Shown: positions 1-8,956 of the stretch, piece after piece
How positions within the stretch are numbered: the stretch's first letter is position 1
Layout: each line of letters opens with the position of its first letter
NCBI RefSeq assembly: GCF_051846915.1
Contig: NZ_JBPYCR010000003.1
Span: 62,001-126,000, forward strand
Length of the DNA: 64,000 nt
Direction: 5' to 3'
Source: JBPYCR01 sp051846915
Lineage (GTDB): Bacteria > Bacillota > Bacilli > Bacillales > Amphibacillaceae
The notes under the pieces: model-generated
Databases searched by the model: none
What the model was told of the DNA's origin: nothing
Seen by the model: only the letters and a program-made list of their open reading frames with translations
Position numbers and translations under genes: made by a program

Positions 1-1061
1 TTATTTTTCCAAAATCCTTTCAGATGATGGGCATCGTCAGCCAGATTTTCGAAGTCCCTTACAAGCGGTTTACGAATAACAGCTTGTACTATTCCTGCGA
101 ACCATCCTGCAGCAATTAGTGGATTAAGAGAACTAATCGGTGCGGCGATGAATGCGGTAAGGATTGCCAACGGATGACCAAATGCGATCGCCGTACCAAT
201 AGCCGACAGCGTTCCATTCCAAAGCACCCAGCTAATCGTTTGCTGGAGACCGACTGCCGGATTTGTAATAAAAGTGTACACAATGGCAGTCAAAATTATT
301 ATAGGAATCACCCAAGCAATGACTTTTGGCACTTTGGATTTTGGAGGACGACGTGTCAGCCGTTTTAAATCATGATCCTTATAAATTTCAACTTTAATAC
401 CAGGAACATGCGCAGCACCAAGCACAGCAACGATTTTTTTACCGGGGGCTTTCCTGATTTTCTCCGACAAGTATTGATCTCGTTCATCCACCAACGGTTT
501 CTTTAAATCCGGGAAACTCTCCGATAAATCTTGAAGCATCGTATCAAGCATATCCTGTGACTTCATTTTTTCCAATTCTTCTTCTGATATTGTATCATTC
601 ACAAAAATACTTCCAATAACCTGCATTAATAATTTCGCTTTTCCCCATATACTAACATTTCCCCAAATCCTCGAAAATGTCGTTTGAATATCACGGTCAG
701 CAAGAACAAGACTTGCATTAATTTCTTTTGCAGAATCAATTCCTTGAATCATTTCTTGACCTGGATTAATACCAAATTGTTTAGCAATTCGTTTTTGAAA
801 AGAAGAGATAACAAGATTCATTAAAAGTAGAGTTGCTTTTTTTTCTTTTATTACTTGAAATATATTCATTTCCTTCCATTTGTTACCCTCAACAATCGAT
901 TTATACCGTTGTTGATCCAACTCCACACAAACGGTATCTGGCTGTTCCATTTCAATTACTTCTCGTACTTGATCCGCACTTTGCTTTGAAACGTGAGCCG
1001 TACCTATTAATATAATTTCTTTATCATCAATATGAAGTCTCGTAATATTTTCCTCTGACAT
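1..1061 (-). CDS. TraB/PrgY-family membrane protein (3' end beyond window)
   Basis: Partial gene: 353 codons are visible from an ATG at 1061 and the frame is still open at base 1, so the stop lies just outside. A ribosome site (AAGGAAGG) sits 7 bases before the ATG. The first 230 residues carry the two signatures of the TraB/Tiki fold, GTAHVS near residue 20 and GAAHVPG near residue 228, with conserved His residues thought to bind metal in the family. The last 100 residues form hydrophobic membrane segments rich in Gly, Ala and Ile. The family includes the enterococcal pheromone-shutdown protein PrgY and is regarded as a membrane metalloprotease-like group; its substrate in Bacillaceae is unknown. 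Family call is firm, function is not. Confidence 0.85.
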   Translation of the reverse strand, partial: MSEENITRLHIDDKEIILIGTAHVSKQSADQVREVIEMEQPDTVCVELDQQRYKSIVEGNKWKEMNIFQVIKEKKATLLLMNLVISSFQKRIAKQFGINPGQEMIQGIDSAKEINASLVLADRDIQTTFSRIWGNVSIWGKAKLLMQVIGSIFVNDTISEEELEKMKSQDMLDTMLQDLSESFPDLKKPLVDERDQYLSEKIRKAPGKKIVAVLGAAHVPGIKVEIYKDHDLKRLTRRPPKSKVPKVIAWVIPIIILTAIVYTFITNPAVGLQQTISWVLWNGTLSAIGTAIAFGHPLAILTAFIAAPISSLNPLIAAGWFAGIVQAVIRKPLVRDFENLADDAHHLKGFWKN

Positions 1062-1590
1062 AATTTTCCTTCCTTATCACACATTGATCCATATACAGAA
1101 TAAGTTATCGAACGATTATACAACAAGTATGTAGAACAGTTTCTTAAAATCAATTGTGATGAAAAAATTGTTAAACTACATTTAAAATTTTACCACGTTC
1201 ATGGAAAATGTCTATCTATTCATTAATTACTCTTACTTTTAAATGTAACAATTTCTTAAAATAATCGTATCGTTTGTCCCTTTGCGAAAAAGTAGCTTTT
1301 CTTACCTTATAAACTTGCATCTTGTCGAGGCACTTTAAAGCAAAAATAATTATCCCTCTGTAATAACAGAGGAATATTGTCTCTTGAAGCGTACTCAGTT
1401 TTTTTATCAGGAGTTGAAGTCACCCGGTTGACGAGCGTTTTACTAATGGTGCATTTCTGACTTACTCATGCAGATTGCTCCACCGATGACGCGCGGTCCC
1501 GCGTTCTTCCAGTAAAGATGCGCGTTGTGCCATTGTTGACGCTCGTTTTTCATTTCCAGACGAATAATTCACTCAATCTTACTAAAAACT
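1062..1590. other. Intergenic stretch with a GC-rich structured patch
   Basis: About 530 bases without an assured gene. A perfect 7-bp hairpin with an AATA loop lies at 1355-1372 (CCTCTGT/ACAGAGG). A GC-rich patch at about 1428-1550 holds GTTGACGAGCGTTTT (1428) and GTTGACGCTCGTTTT (1535), direct repeats whose AG/CT cores also make the outer arms complementary. The same patch contains a 36-codon minus-strand reading frame, listed separately. Confidence 0.5.
1443..1553 (-). CDS. Possible 36-residue ORF downstream of the SASP gene
   Basis: A 37-codon frame (ATG at 1553, TAG at 1443-1445) begins 37 bases after the stop of the SASP-like gene on the same strand. The product starts MKNERQQWHNAHLYW and ends with KSEMHH. 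It is rich in His, Trp and Asn and its codons are GC-richer than neighbouring genes. No clear ribosome site is seen. It lies within an inverted repeat, so the conserved signal could be RNA or a mobile repeat rather than protein. I do not recognise it; treat as speculative. Confidence 0.22.
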   Translation of the reverse strand: MKNERQQWHNAHLYWKNAGPRVIGGAICMSKSEMHH

Positions 1591-1794
1591 TTACATTTTG
1601 CCCTTATTCGATCTGAAATTTTCCTTTCTAACTTCGTCTGCATTCGTATCACTGTAAACATTCGTTCTGCGGCCCCCAGTTGTTTTCGCAATCATTGCTA
1701 TTGCCTCATTGTATGATAGACCCGAACGTTGATTTTGTTCTTTTATTGCTTCTATATCTGTACCAACGATTGTATACTTTTCATTTTCAGTCAT
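1591..1794 (-). CDS. Gamma-type small acid-soluble spore protein-like
   Basis: A 67-residue protein starting at the ATG at 1794, which has GGAGGG at ideal spacing; an ATG 15 bases upstream lacks a site. It has two copies of a SASP-like element, GTDIEAIKEQNQRSG near residue 12 and SDTNADEVRKENFRSN near residue 48, around a LSYNEAIAMIAKTTGG segment. The T-D/N-x3-V/I-R/K-x-N/Q-N pattern resembles gamma-type SASP (SspE family) of Oceanobacillus-like bacilli. Gamma SASPs are packed in the spore core and degraded by GPR protease at germination as an amino-acid store. It is monocistronic. Family assignment is by recall of the pattern and is likely. Confidence 0.7.
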   Translation of the reverse strand: MTENEKYTIVGTDIEAIKEQNQRSGLSYNEAIAMIAKTTGGRRTNVYSDTNADEVRKENFRSNKGKM

Positions 1795-2005
1795 AATGAA
1801 ACCCTCCATTCATGTTTTCTTTATCTTTCCTATAGAAGGGAGTTTTCATTCATATATGGCAAATAACCTGCCTATTTCATCGTTCAGAAATTCCTCATTT
1901 AACACTACTGTAATACTTTTTTGAACAACGCTTTAGAGTTTACTGCATAAAATAAAGTGGTATTAGAAATAGTAGAATGCTATCAATTCAAGGAGGTATG
2001 TGAAA

Positions 2006-2479
2006 ATGAAGCCAATACGTCGCTGGAAAGAAAATAACCATCCCGTAAATCAGCTTAGGAATGAGTTGGGAGGGGCGTTTCAGCGTTTTGTTGATGACCC
2101 GTTTTTTGCCGGATCCTTATTGAACAAAGAAGGTGACTTGTACCCTCCCCTAAACGTAGAAGAAAAACCTGATCGGTATACAATCGAGTTAGAGGTACCA
2201 GGTATACTTTCCCAAGATATTGACATTATGGTAGAAGGCGGTATTTTAACAATTAAAGGTGAGAAACAAAAGGAAGAAACATCGGAAGATAAAGATAGAA
2301 AGATGCACGTTGTCGAACGGAGTTATGGTTCTTTTCAACGCTCCTTAACATTAGCAGATAACGCAAATACGGAAGAAATTAAAGCTGAATGCCAAAATGG
2401 TATACTTTATATTGATATCCCGAAGAATCCAAATGCTGAAACACGCCGCATCGAAATTAAAAATAAGGACAATAATTAG
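2006..2479 (+). CDS. Hsp20/alpha-crystallin family small heat-shock protein
   Basis: A 157-residue protein. AGGAGG at 1991-1996 favours the ATG at 2006 (9-base spacing) over the GTG at 2000 (3 bases). An N-terminal basic arm (residues 1-45) precedes an alpha-crystallin domain from about residue 48 (YPPLNVEEKPDRYTIELEVP) to 145, with the VEGGILTIKGEKQ beta strands and the A-x-n-G-I-L element (ECQNGILYIDIP). ATP-independent holdase chaperones of this family bind unfolding proteins under heat or salt stress. The gene stands alone and is followed directly by a strong terminator. No CIRCE or sigma-B element was recognised upstream. Confidence 0.93.
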   Translation: MKPIRRWKENNHPVNQLRNELGGAFQRFVDDPFFAGSLLNKEGDLYPPLNVEEKPDRYTIELEVPGILSQDIDIMVEGGILTIKGEKQKEETSEDKDRKMHVVERSYGSFQRSLTLADNANTEEIKAECQNGILYIDIPKNPNAETRRIEIKNKDNN

Positions 2480-2482
2480 CGT

Positions 2483-2512
2483 ATAGGAGGGGGTCCATCC
2501 CTCCTATTTTTT
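2483..2512 (+). terminator. Rho-independent terminator of the hsp20 gene
   Basis: TAGGAGGG (2484-2491) pairs with CCCTCCTA (2499-2506) and is followed by a T-run. It lies a few bases after the hsp20 stop codon. Confidence 0.9.
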
Positions 2513-2541
2513 ATTATAACGGATGTTTGCTTAATTAAAAT

Positions 2542-3213
2542 TTAAATCCACTGCACAATTTCCTTTATATCCCGTCTCGTCTTCCCTCGTTTTGGGTCTT
2601 CTTTTCGGTATCCAAACGCAGCTAGAACAGAGGATCCATACTGACTCTTGTCCAATAGCCCTTCTTCTTCTAACAAGGTGTCCAGCTTTTGGGGATTAAA
2701 ACCTTCCATTGGTGTAGAATCAATTCCAATCATTGCGGCAGCTGTTAGCATATTGCCAAGAGCGATATATGTCTGTTTGGCAGCCCAATCAAATAACGTG
2801 CGCTCACTTTTTAAAATATCCTTCTGTTCCTGAAATTTTTTATAATAACCGGATACTTCTTGTATGACGTCATCCGGCATTTTTTGTATATTTTTCATTA
2901 ACTTAATAAGATAGTCGGAGTCATATTGAACATTTTTACGAGCAAGAATGATCATAAAATGACTGGCTGTTTTTAACTTTTCAACTGCTCCTGGGGCAAC
3001 AGGCATTAGCTTTTCCCGTAGTTCTGGATTTTGCACTACGAGAAACTTCCATGGTTCAGAACCTAACGAACTTGGTGATAATCTACCTGCTTCCAGAATG
3101 AAATTGAAATCGTCTACTGATATTTTTCTGTTTTTATCATACACTTTTGTTGCGTGCCTGAAATGGTATGCTTCCATTATTTCTTCAATTTTTGTTTTTG
3201 TTAGATTTGCCAT
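2542..3213 (-). CDS. yfkO: YfkO-type NAD(P)H-dependent nitroreductase
   Basis: A 223-residue flavin reductase, the usual length for the NfsB/YfkO group (about 220). The sequence follows the B. subtilis YfkO pattern: FRHATKVYD near residue 17, LEAGRLSPSSLGSEPWKFLVVQNPE (FMN-binding Ser/Arg region) at about 40-64, TASHFMIILARK, FDWAAKQTYIALGN at about 141, and the C-terminal AFGYRKEDP. The family reduces nitroaromatics and quinones with FMN and NAD(P)H in the cytoplasm. Start at ATG 3213 has AGAGGG upstream. It precedes a YdbC-like gene on the same strand but with a 95-base gap, so co-transcription is possible only. Confidence 0.9.
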   Translation of the reverse strand: MANLTKTKIEEIMEAYHFRHATKVYDKNRKISVDDFNFILEAGRLSPSSLGSEPWKFLVVQNPELREKLMPVAPGAVEKLKTASHFMIILARKNVQYDSDYLIKLMKNIQKMPDDVIQEVSGYYKKFQEQKDILKSERTLFDWAAKQTYIALGNMLTAAAMIGIDSTPMEGFNPQKLDTLLEEEGLLDKSQYGSSVLAAFGYRKEDPKRGKTRRDIKEIVQWI

Positions 3214-3307
3214 GATGTTTCATCCCTCTTTTAAGTATGTTATTTGTTATTAATTATTTGTCATCCCTTGGTTGTATACAGTCTGCTTTTATTTCAATGA
3301 TTATACT

Positions 3308-3526
3308 TTAAGCCATTTCCTTTAAAATGATTCCCAACTTTTGCAGCTCATCCTCTGTTAAGGTGACACCCTTTCCCATCTTTTCCTTATTTGGTGCCCA
3401 ATCTCTAAGATCATATTTTGGGTCCCGACCGTTCCAACTAATTAAGTTCACTTCCTTTGTCCATCCTTTTGGAGATTCGGACAAAATACCGACATGTTGG
3501 ATAATTTCATATTTGATTTCTGCCAT
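3308..3526 (-). CDS. ydbC: YdbC-like PC4-family ssDNA-binding protein
   Basis: A 72-residue protein with the family pattern YEIIQHVGILSES, KGWTKEVNLISWNGRDPKYDLRDW and MGKGVTLTEDELQKL. This matches the bacterial PC4/YdbC fold, a homodimer that binds single-stranded DNA like the eukaryotic coactivator PC4. The full family length is present. Start ATG 3526 has AAGGGG five to eight bases upstream. The biological role in Bacilli is not settled; DNA binding is known for the Lactococcus homologue, and the role here is inferred. Confidence 0.82.
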   Translation of the reverse strand: MAEIKYEIIQHVGILSESPKGWTKEVNLISWNGRDPKYDLRDWAPNKEKMGKGVTLTEDELQKLGIILKEMA

Positions 3527-3644
3527 ATAATCAGCCCCTTTAACCCAATCATATCATTACGTGATAAGTTATTGCTTCTATTTTGTACGGAATCAATTTT
3601 CATTTTCTAAATCCTTGTTTTACAAAAAGATCAAGTAAATACGA

Positions 3645-3682
3645 AAAAGCAGCACATCATTTCAGATAGATGTACTGCTTTT
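3645..3682 (-). terminator. Terminator of the MMPL gene
   Basis: AAAAGCAGCACATC (3645-3658) pairs with GATGTACTGCTTTT (3669-3682), one G-T pair. Read on the minus strand the stem closes with a T-run, 10 bases after the MMPL stop. The A/T-rich flanks could let it work both ways. Confidence 0.85.
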
Positions 3683-3691
3683 AATAATATT

Positions 3692-5872
3692 TTATTTTTT
3701 ATCGCGGTGTGTAATGATTAACAACGACGGCATAAGGATCCCACGGATGATGAAGGTATCCAGTAAAATACCAAAAGCCATACTAAATCCGAATAAAAAT
3801 AACTCTTGAATTGGCTGTGTCATTAATACAGCAAATGTGGCAGCCAAAATCAAACCGGCTGAAGAAATGACACCGCCCGTTAACGTCACCCCTTGGGCAA
3901 CCGCTTCTTTCCAAGGTAAATGATGCGCCATTTCTCTAATTCTTGAAACGAGCATAATATTGTAGTCCACACCAAGTGCTACCATAAAGACAAATGTGTA
4001 AACAGGTAAACGGTAACTGATTGAATCATAGCCCATCAAATGCTCAAAGATCCACCAGCCGAAACCTAACGTTGCTCCGTATGATAGTAAAATGGTTCCT
4101 ACCATTAAAACAGGCATCAAGATTGATCGTGTCTGGAACCCTAAAATAAGCGTAATAAGCACAATGACGATCGAAAACAAGAAAATTGTATCGCGTTTAT
4201 TCATTTCTCTTACGTCCAGCTGCTGCGCTGTCTGACCACTATAATGCAAGTCATAGCCAGCCGAAAAACCACTGGACTGTAACAAATCCTCTTCCGAGTC
4301 GCGTAATTCATCAATTGTATCCAATGCTTTTGGATCATACGGATTACTGTCCAGCGTTAACTGTAGTTTAATCGCCTTGTTATTTTCGGACAGAAAATCG
4401 TTCGGTATCCCTTCCTCTCCTTTGATTATCTCTTTGGATAATTTTGGAGAAACGGAATTGACATTGGCGTTTTTTTCTAGATTATCTGTCAAATTAGAAA
4501 CTTGATCCAAAAACTTTTCATCAGCATCGATTTGCTTATTCGATTTCAAAATAACATGAACTGGTGCCAATTGCCCTGCCGGATAATGGGATTCGAGTAA
4601 TTCAAAACCAGCCCTTGATGACATGTCTTCCGGAAAGGACTTTAACTGATTAAACGAATAATCAATTGTCGTTATATTGAAAGTTCCAATACCGAGTGTA
4701 ATTATTAAAATAACCCCAAATACGATTGGATGCTTTTTTGCCAGATTTCCAATTCCACCCCAAAATCTATGCTTTTGTTTCGGACCCTTTTCCACTTTTG
4801 GAATCGATGGCCAAAATGCCTTTCGCCCCATAATGGCAAATAGACTTGGGATGAGAGTCAGTCCGGCAATTAAAATAAAGACAACTGCAATCGAAAACAC
4901 AGGTGCAAATGCATGATACGGTTCAAAAACGGTAACAAACAACGTAAGCATAGCAATGAAAATCGTTCCGCCACTGAAGAAAATCGGTTCAGATACATGA
5001 TGAATCGCTTCAGACATGGAAGCGTATTTTGAATCCTGTTTTTGCAGTTCTTCCCTGTACCTTGAAAAAACAAATAAACTGTAATCCGTAACAACGGCGA
5101 ACAATAGAACAAGCATAATGGATACAGCTGAACTATCAATATCAAACCATCCATACTTGCCAGCAATTCCTAGTACTCGATCGACAACACCATAGACTAG
5201 ACCTGCAATAATAAGCGGTGTAATCGCTAGTATCGGAGACCGATAAATAGCAATCAAAATAATGAAAATGAGTACTATCGTCCCTATCATTAAAACGAAA
5301 TCTCCATTTTTGAACAAGGAAATTGTATCCGCAGATATGCCGGCAGGACCGGTAATTTCAAAGTCGATTCCTTTCAAATCCAGCTTCTCAACTTTAGCCG
5401 TTATTTGGTCCAATGTATCATGTATCGCATCCGAATCAAGACCTTCTTTTAATGTCGTGTTAAACAGAAGCGTCGTCATATCATCTGAAAACATTTTGTC
5501 TTGAATCTCTTTGGGAAACTCATGATAAGGTAAAGCACTTGCAATGTTCTCCGGTTTATCATCGGAAGTAAACCATTTGCTCAGTTTGCTTATTTCTTCT
5601 CTGTCTTCTTCCGAAATCTTGCCTTTACGGTGAAATACAAGTAAGGCACTTAACCCATCATCTGATGGGAATGCTTCCTCTTTCAGCTGCTGCGCAACTT
5701 CCGACGGCATATCTTGAGAAATGCTTACTTCTGCGCTGTTTTGTTCATAATCCTTTGCGGAGGGGGCAAGCAAACTTAATGCGATAACAGCAACAATCCA
5801 TAGACCAAGCGTAACCTTTACCCCTTTTTTACTGCTTGTATACTTTACGATTTTTCTTACAACATTAAGCAT
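3692..5872 (-). CDS. MMPL/RND-family membrane exporter (YdfJ-like)
   Basis: A 12-helix membrane protein of about 726 residues in two homologous halves, each with one helix, a large extracellular loop, then five helices. Signs are the N-terminal helix (LWIVAVIALSLLAP), the loop at residues 40-190, the helix cluster at 195-360 containing VVTDYSLFVFSRYREEL (the MMPL transmembrane Asp-Tyr signature), a second loop at 400-560, and the second cluster with VALGVDYNIMLVSRIRE. MMPL proteins export lipids or drugs using the proton gradient. AAAGGTG gives 9-base spacing to the ATG at 5872; the ATG at 5881 directly abuts it and is less likely. It stands alone; substrate unknown. Confidence 0.92.
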   Translation of the reverse strand: MLNVVRKIVKYTSSKKGVKVTLGLWIVAVIALSLLAPSAKDYEQNSAEVSISQDMPSEVAQQLKEEAFPSDDGLSALLVFHRKGKISEEDREEISKLSKWFTSDDKPENIASALPYHEFPKEIQDKMFSDDMTTLLFNTTLKEGLDSDAIHDTLDQITAKVEKLDLKGIDFEITGPAGISADTISLFKNGDFVLMIGTIVLIFIILIAIYRSPILAITPLIIAGLVYGVVDRVLGIAGKYGWFDIDSSAVSIMLVLLFAVVTDYSLFVFSRYREELQKQDSKYASMSEAIHHVSEPIFFSGGTIFIAMLTLFVTVFEPYHAFAPVFSIAVVFILIAGLTLIPSLFAIMGRKAFWPSIPKVEKGPKQKHRFWGGIGNLAKKHPIVFGVILIITLGIGTFNITTIDYSFNQLKSFPEDMSSRAGFELLESHYPAGQLAPVHVILKSNKQIDADEKFLDQVSNLTDNLEKNANVNSVSPKLSKEIIKGEEGIPNDFLSENNKAIKLQLTLDSNPYDPKALDTIDELRDSEEDLLQSSGFSAGYDLHYSGQTAQQLDVREMNKRDTIFLFSIVIVLITLILGFQTRSILMPVLMVGTILLSYGATLGFGWWIFEHLMGYDSISYRLPVYTFVFMVALGVDYNIMLVSRIREMAHHLPWKEAVAQGVTLTGGVISSAGLILAATFAVLMTQPIQELFLFGFSMAFGILLDTFIIRGILMPSLLIITHRDKK

Positions 5873-6072
5873 TCTATTCATCACCTTTTCAAGATTCTAT
5901 AAATATAGAATAAGCTTTGAATGTGAATAGAGAATGAACGGAATGTTGCAATAGCAATGCATGTTTTATATATAGCAGCATTTTATTGGGTTTATTTTAC
6001 CAATTATTTTCATCCTTTGCCTTCTTTATCTATTCCCTTTAAAATGGTCTAGAAAGGAGTTTAGATACACAT

Positions 6073-6942
6073 ATGAAAGATCAACTACCTAAAAATATAA
6101 AAGAATTACTAAATAACAACCAAAAAGATGCGCATAAGAAATTTGAAACATTTATTCACCAAAGTGGCTATGTACCTCCAAAACAAGAGCTGTTGATAGA
6201 TGCCATTTCAGCACTTGGCATGTGGAAAAACATCTTATTAAAAGGCCCGACCGGGACGGGAAAAACTAAATTCGCTGAAACACTTTCCTATTTATTCCAT
6301 CAACCAATGTTTAGTATAAATTGTTCAGTGGATCTCGATGCAGAAAGTTTAATGGGGTTTAAAACATTAACATACAAAGATAACAAACAGCAAATTGAAT
6401 TTATTCCTGGGCCGGTTACAACCGCAATGAAGGAAGGAACCTTTCTCTATATTGATGAGATAAACATGGCTAAACCAGAGACATTACCACTCATCAATGG
6501 TGCGCTGGATTACCGAAGAACGGTTACCAATCCTTTTACAAACGAGGTCATTACTGCTGACGAAGGATTCAATGTCATTGCTGCCATTAATGAAGGTTAT
6601 GTTGGTACCGTCCCGCTAAATGAGGCATTGAAAAATCGTTTTATTGTCATCGACGTGCCCTACATTGGGGGCGAACAGTTGCGGAATTTAATCGAATCCG
6701 ATACAAATCTAACAGATAATGCAACAATAGATTTATTTGTAAAATTGTCTGCAGATCTTATTCATGCCGTTGATCAAGGTAAAATGGCGGAAGATGCTGC
6801 CTCCATTCGGGCATTGCTTGACGCATGTGATTTAAGTACTCTCATTCCGCCCATACGTGCCATTCGCAGAGCGATTGTTGATAAATTGGATGAAGAACGA
6901 GAAAGAGAATTAGTAATGAACATAGCGGAAACACTTTTCTAG
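6073..6942 (+). CDS. yojN: MoxR-type AAA+ ATPase (YojN/NorQ-like)
   Basis: A 289-residue AAA+ ATPase with Walker A GPTGTGKT near residue 59, Walker B FLYIDEINMAKPE near 127, sensor 1 (NVIAAINEGYVG) and the NRF element (LKNRFIVIDVPY). The order matches the MoxR/NorQ/GvpN branch, which remodels or inserts cofactors into partner enzymes together with a VWA protein. The next gene, 14 bases on, is exactly such a partner. The length and pairing match B. subtilis YojN/YojO. The annotation as nitric-oxide reductase activator is inherited; no nor genes are seen here, so the client is unknown. Start has AAAGGAG, with a rather long 13-base spacing. Confidence 0.88.
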   Translation: MKDQLPKNIKELLNNNQKDAHKKFETFIHQSGYVPPKQELLIDAISALGMWKNILLKGPTGTGKTKFAETLSYLFHQPMFSINCSVDLDAESLMGFKTLTYKDNKQQIEFIPGPVTTAMKEGTFLYIDEINMAKPETLPLINGALDYRRTVTNPFTNEVITADEGFNVIAAINEGYVGTVPLNEALKNRFIVIDVPYIGGEQLRNLIESDTNLTDNATIDLFVKLSADLIHAVDQGKMAEDAASIRALLDACDLSTLIPPIRAIRRAIVDKLDEERERELVMNIAETLF

Positions 6943-6956
6943 GGGGTGTATGCTAC

Positions 6957-8876
6957 ATGAAGCCTAACCAATGGATAGACACATCAGTAGATACCGGACT
7001 TTTTTTACAATTACAGGACTTGACAACGATACTTAGTGGTCAACCAGATTTCCATTTTGAATTTGATTACGGGTCTACCATTGATATTTTTGCTAAAAAA
7101 GTAACAGGCAGTCGCTACTGGGATACGTTAAACGAACCGCATAAAATAGCAGGATATAAAACTGATCTTTTTTTACGAACGATTGGAACATTCCATCTTT
7201 CGCAAATTAAAGATCTACAAACCTTTTTACAAAAGATGCGCACCACTTCCATTTCTAAGTTTGCATCCCAACTTGTGACACTGCTGGAGGATTTACGGCT
7301 GGAGGAGTTGATAAAACAGGAAAGGCCAGGGACAAAGAAAGACTTTTCCCGTCGCAAAGCTTTTTTGCGTCACTTTTTCGAAACACAATTAGCTGCAAAT
7401 GTAACGAGAAGCGCTGCTTTAGATGAATTATTTTGTCTTATTTACTTAACCTTACAAGCAAATCAGCCTGATCCGTTATTTCCGAAGGCGAATAAAGTGC
7501 AACTTGATCGACTGGAAACGATCAAAACGCATATCCAAGCATTGTTTGAAGCACAAAGTACAAGTGATGTAATTGGTATCGTTGAAAAAGTAACATTTCA
7601 ATTAGAGCCATTATATAAGGACCTTGTAAACGACTATTTTACATTTCCGATTTATGATGTTAATAAGATTACGCATAATACATTATTCGATGAATTAACC
7701 CGTACCGATGCGTTAGCAAATGATGATCAGGAAGATGTTGATGAGGATAACAATGAATACATCGATGAACGCTTTTCCACATGGCACCGGGAAAATGAGA
7801 ACAGTGACCGGAAACAAACCCTTTTGCAATTTGAGCTAGATGTTGGAACAAAAACAAACCTTATGGGTGGTGAAGCTAGAGAAACAGAAGAGGCTGACCA
7901 GGCGCTAGGGTCTGTTCAGGGTACATCAGGAAAAAGTGATAAAAATGATTTTTCCGAACTAGAAACCCTTGAAAAAAAGAAAGAAAATAAAGGTACGCAG
8001 AAACGAAGGAATACGGACCGTATGGATAATCAATACGCTGTTGCTATCGACAAAGTGGCAAAAGCCCCAACACTGGAAGATGAGTATGTTTATAAAAATA
8101 TTGTCCAAACAATTGAGCCGTATAAACGTAAATTAACAACAACGATTGAAAAAACACTTGAACATAAACGAAACGATCCACAGCAAAACTTGATGATTGG
8201 TCGCTTATCTAAAAAAATTCTACCGTTAATTATTGATGAAAACCCGAGAATCTTTTATAAAAAAACAAATGAAGCGAAAGAAATAGATGCTGTTTTTACC
8301 TTGCTTGTTGACTGCTCCGCTTCCATGTTTCAAAAAATGGAAGAAACAAAGCGAAGTATTATTCTGTTTCATGAAGTGCTAACCAAATTAAAAGTACCTC
8401 ATTCCATTGTTGGGTTTTGGGAAGAAGCCAATGAAGTCACGGAAAATTACCAGCCGAATTACTTTCATATCATCCGTTCTCATAGCGATTCCTTTTATAA
8501 ACAAGACGGTGCAAAAATTATGCAATTGGAACCGCAGGAAGATAACCGCGATGGCTTCAGCATTCGGCATGTAACGAGAACGTTGACAGCTCAAAAGGAA
8601 AAAAATAAATTTTTACTCGTATTTTCCGATGGAGAACCAGCAGCAGCGAATTATGATCAAAACGGGATTATCGATACAAATGTCGCTGTTTCCGAAGCCC
8701 GAAAAAAAGGGATCAATGTCATCGGCATGTTTTTAGCAAATGGGGAAATTGATGAAAGAGAACGTGCAATGATGAAAAATATATACGGAAAAGAAAAATT
8801 AATGATCCCCGCTGTTTCTGAACTACCAGCGCATTTCGCCCCTTTATTAAAGAAATTATTGCTCAGAACGATCTAG
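6957..8876 (+). CDS. yojO: VWA-domain protein (YojO/CobT/NorD-like)
   Basis: A 639-residue protein, matching the length of B. subtilis YojO. The N-terminal half is helical, the middle (residues about 255-360) is a low-complexity acidic and basic linker, and the C-terminal third is a von Willebrand A domain with an intact MIDAS: DCSASMFQ near residue 453, then VFSDGEPAA near 560. This is the NorD/CobT arrangement, where the VWA partner docks a MoxR ATPase onto its client. It follows the ATPase gene by 14 bases with AGGGGG upstream, so the two are an operon. Client unknown. Confidence 0.87.
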   Translation: MKPNQWIDTSVDTGLFLQLQDLTTILSGQPDFHFEFDYGSTIDIFAKKVTGSRYWDTLNEPHKIAGYKTDLFLRTIGTFHLSQIKDLQTFLQKMRTTSISKFASQLVTLLEDLRLEELIKQERPGTKKDFSRRKAFLRHFFETQLAANVTRSAALDELFCLIYLTLQANQPDPLFPKANKVQLDRLETIKTHIQALFEAQSTSDVIGIVEKVTFQLEPLYKDLVNDYFTFPIYDVNKITHNTLFDELTRTDALANDDQEDVDEDNNEYIDERFSTWHRENENSDRKQTLLQFELDVGTKTNLMGGEARETEEADQALGSVQGTSGKSDKNDFSELETLEKKKENKGTQKRRNTDRMDNQYAVAIDKVAKAPTLEDEYVYKNIVQTIEPYKRKLTTTIEKTLEHKRNDPQQNLMIGRLSKKILPLIIDENPRIFYKKTNEAKEIDAVFTLLVDCSASMFQKMEETKRSIILFHEVLTKLKVPHSIVGFWEEANEVTENYQPNYFHIIRSHSDSFYKQDGAKIMQLEPQEDNRDGFSIRHVTRTLTAQKEKNKFLLVFSDGEPAAANYDQNGIIDTNVAVSEARKKGINVIGMFLANGEIDERERAMMKNIYGKEKLMIPAVSELPAHFAPLLKKLLLRTI

Positions 8877-8956
8877 CTTTTAATAGTTAGGGGAAAACAA
8901 TGCGGACACATTTTAACTTGAGAGCGCAGGCTTAAGGGCTACAGTGCAATTTCCCC

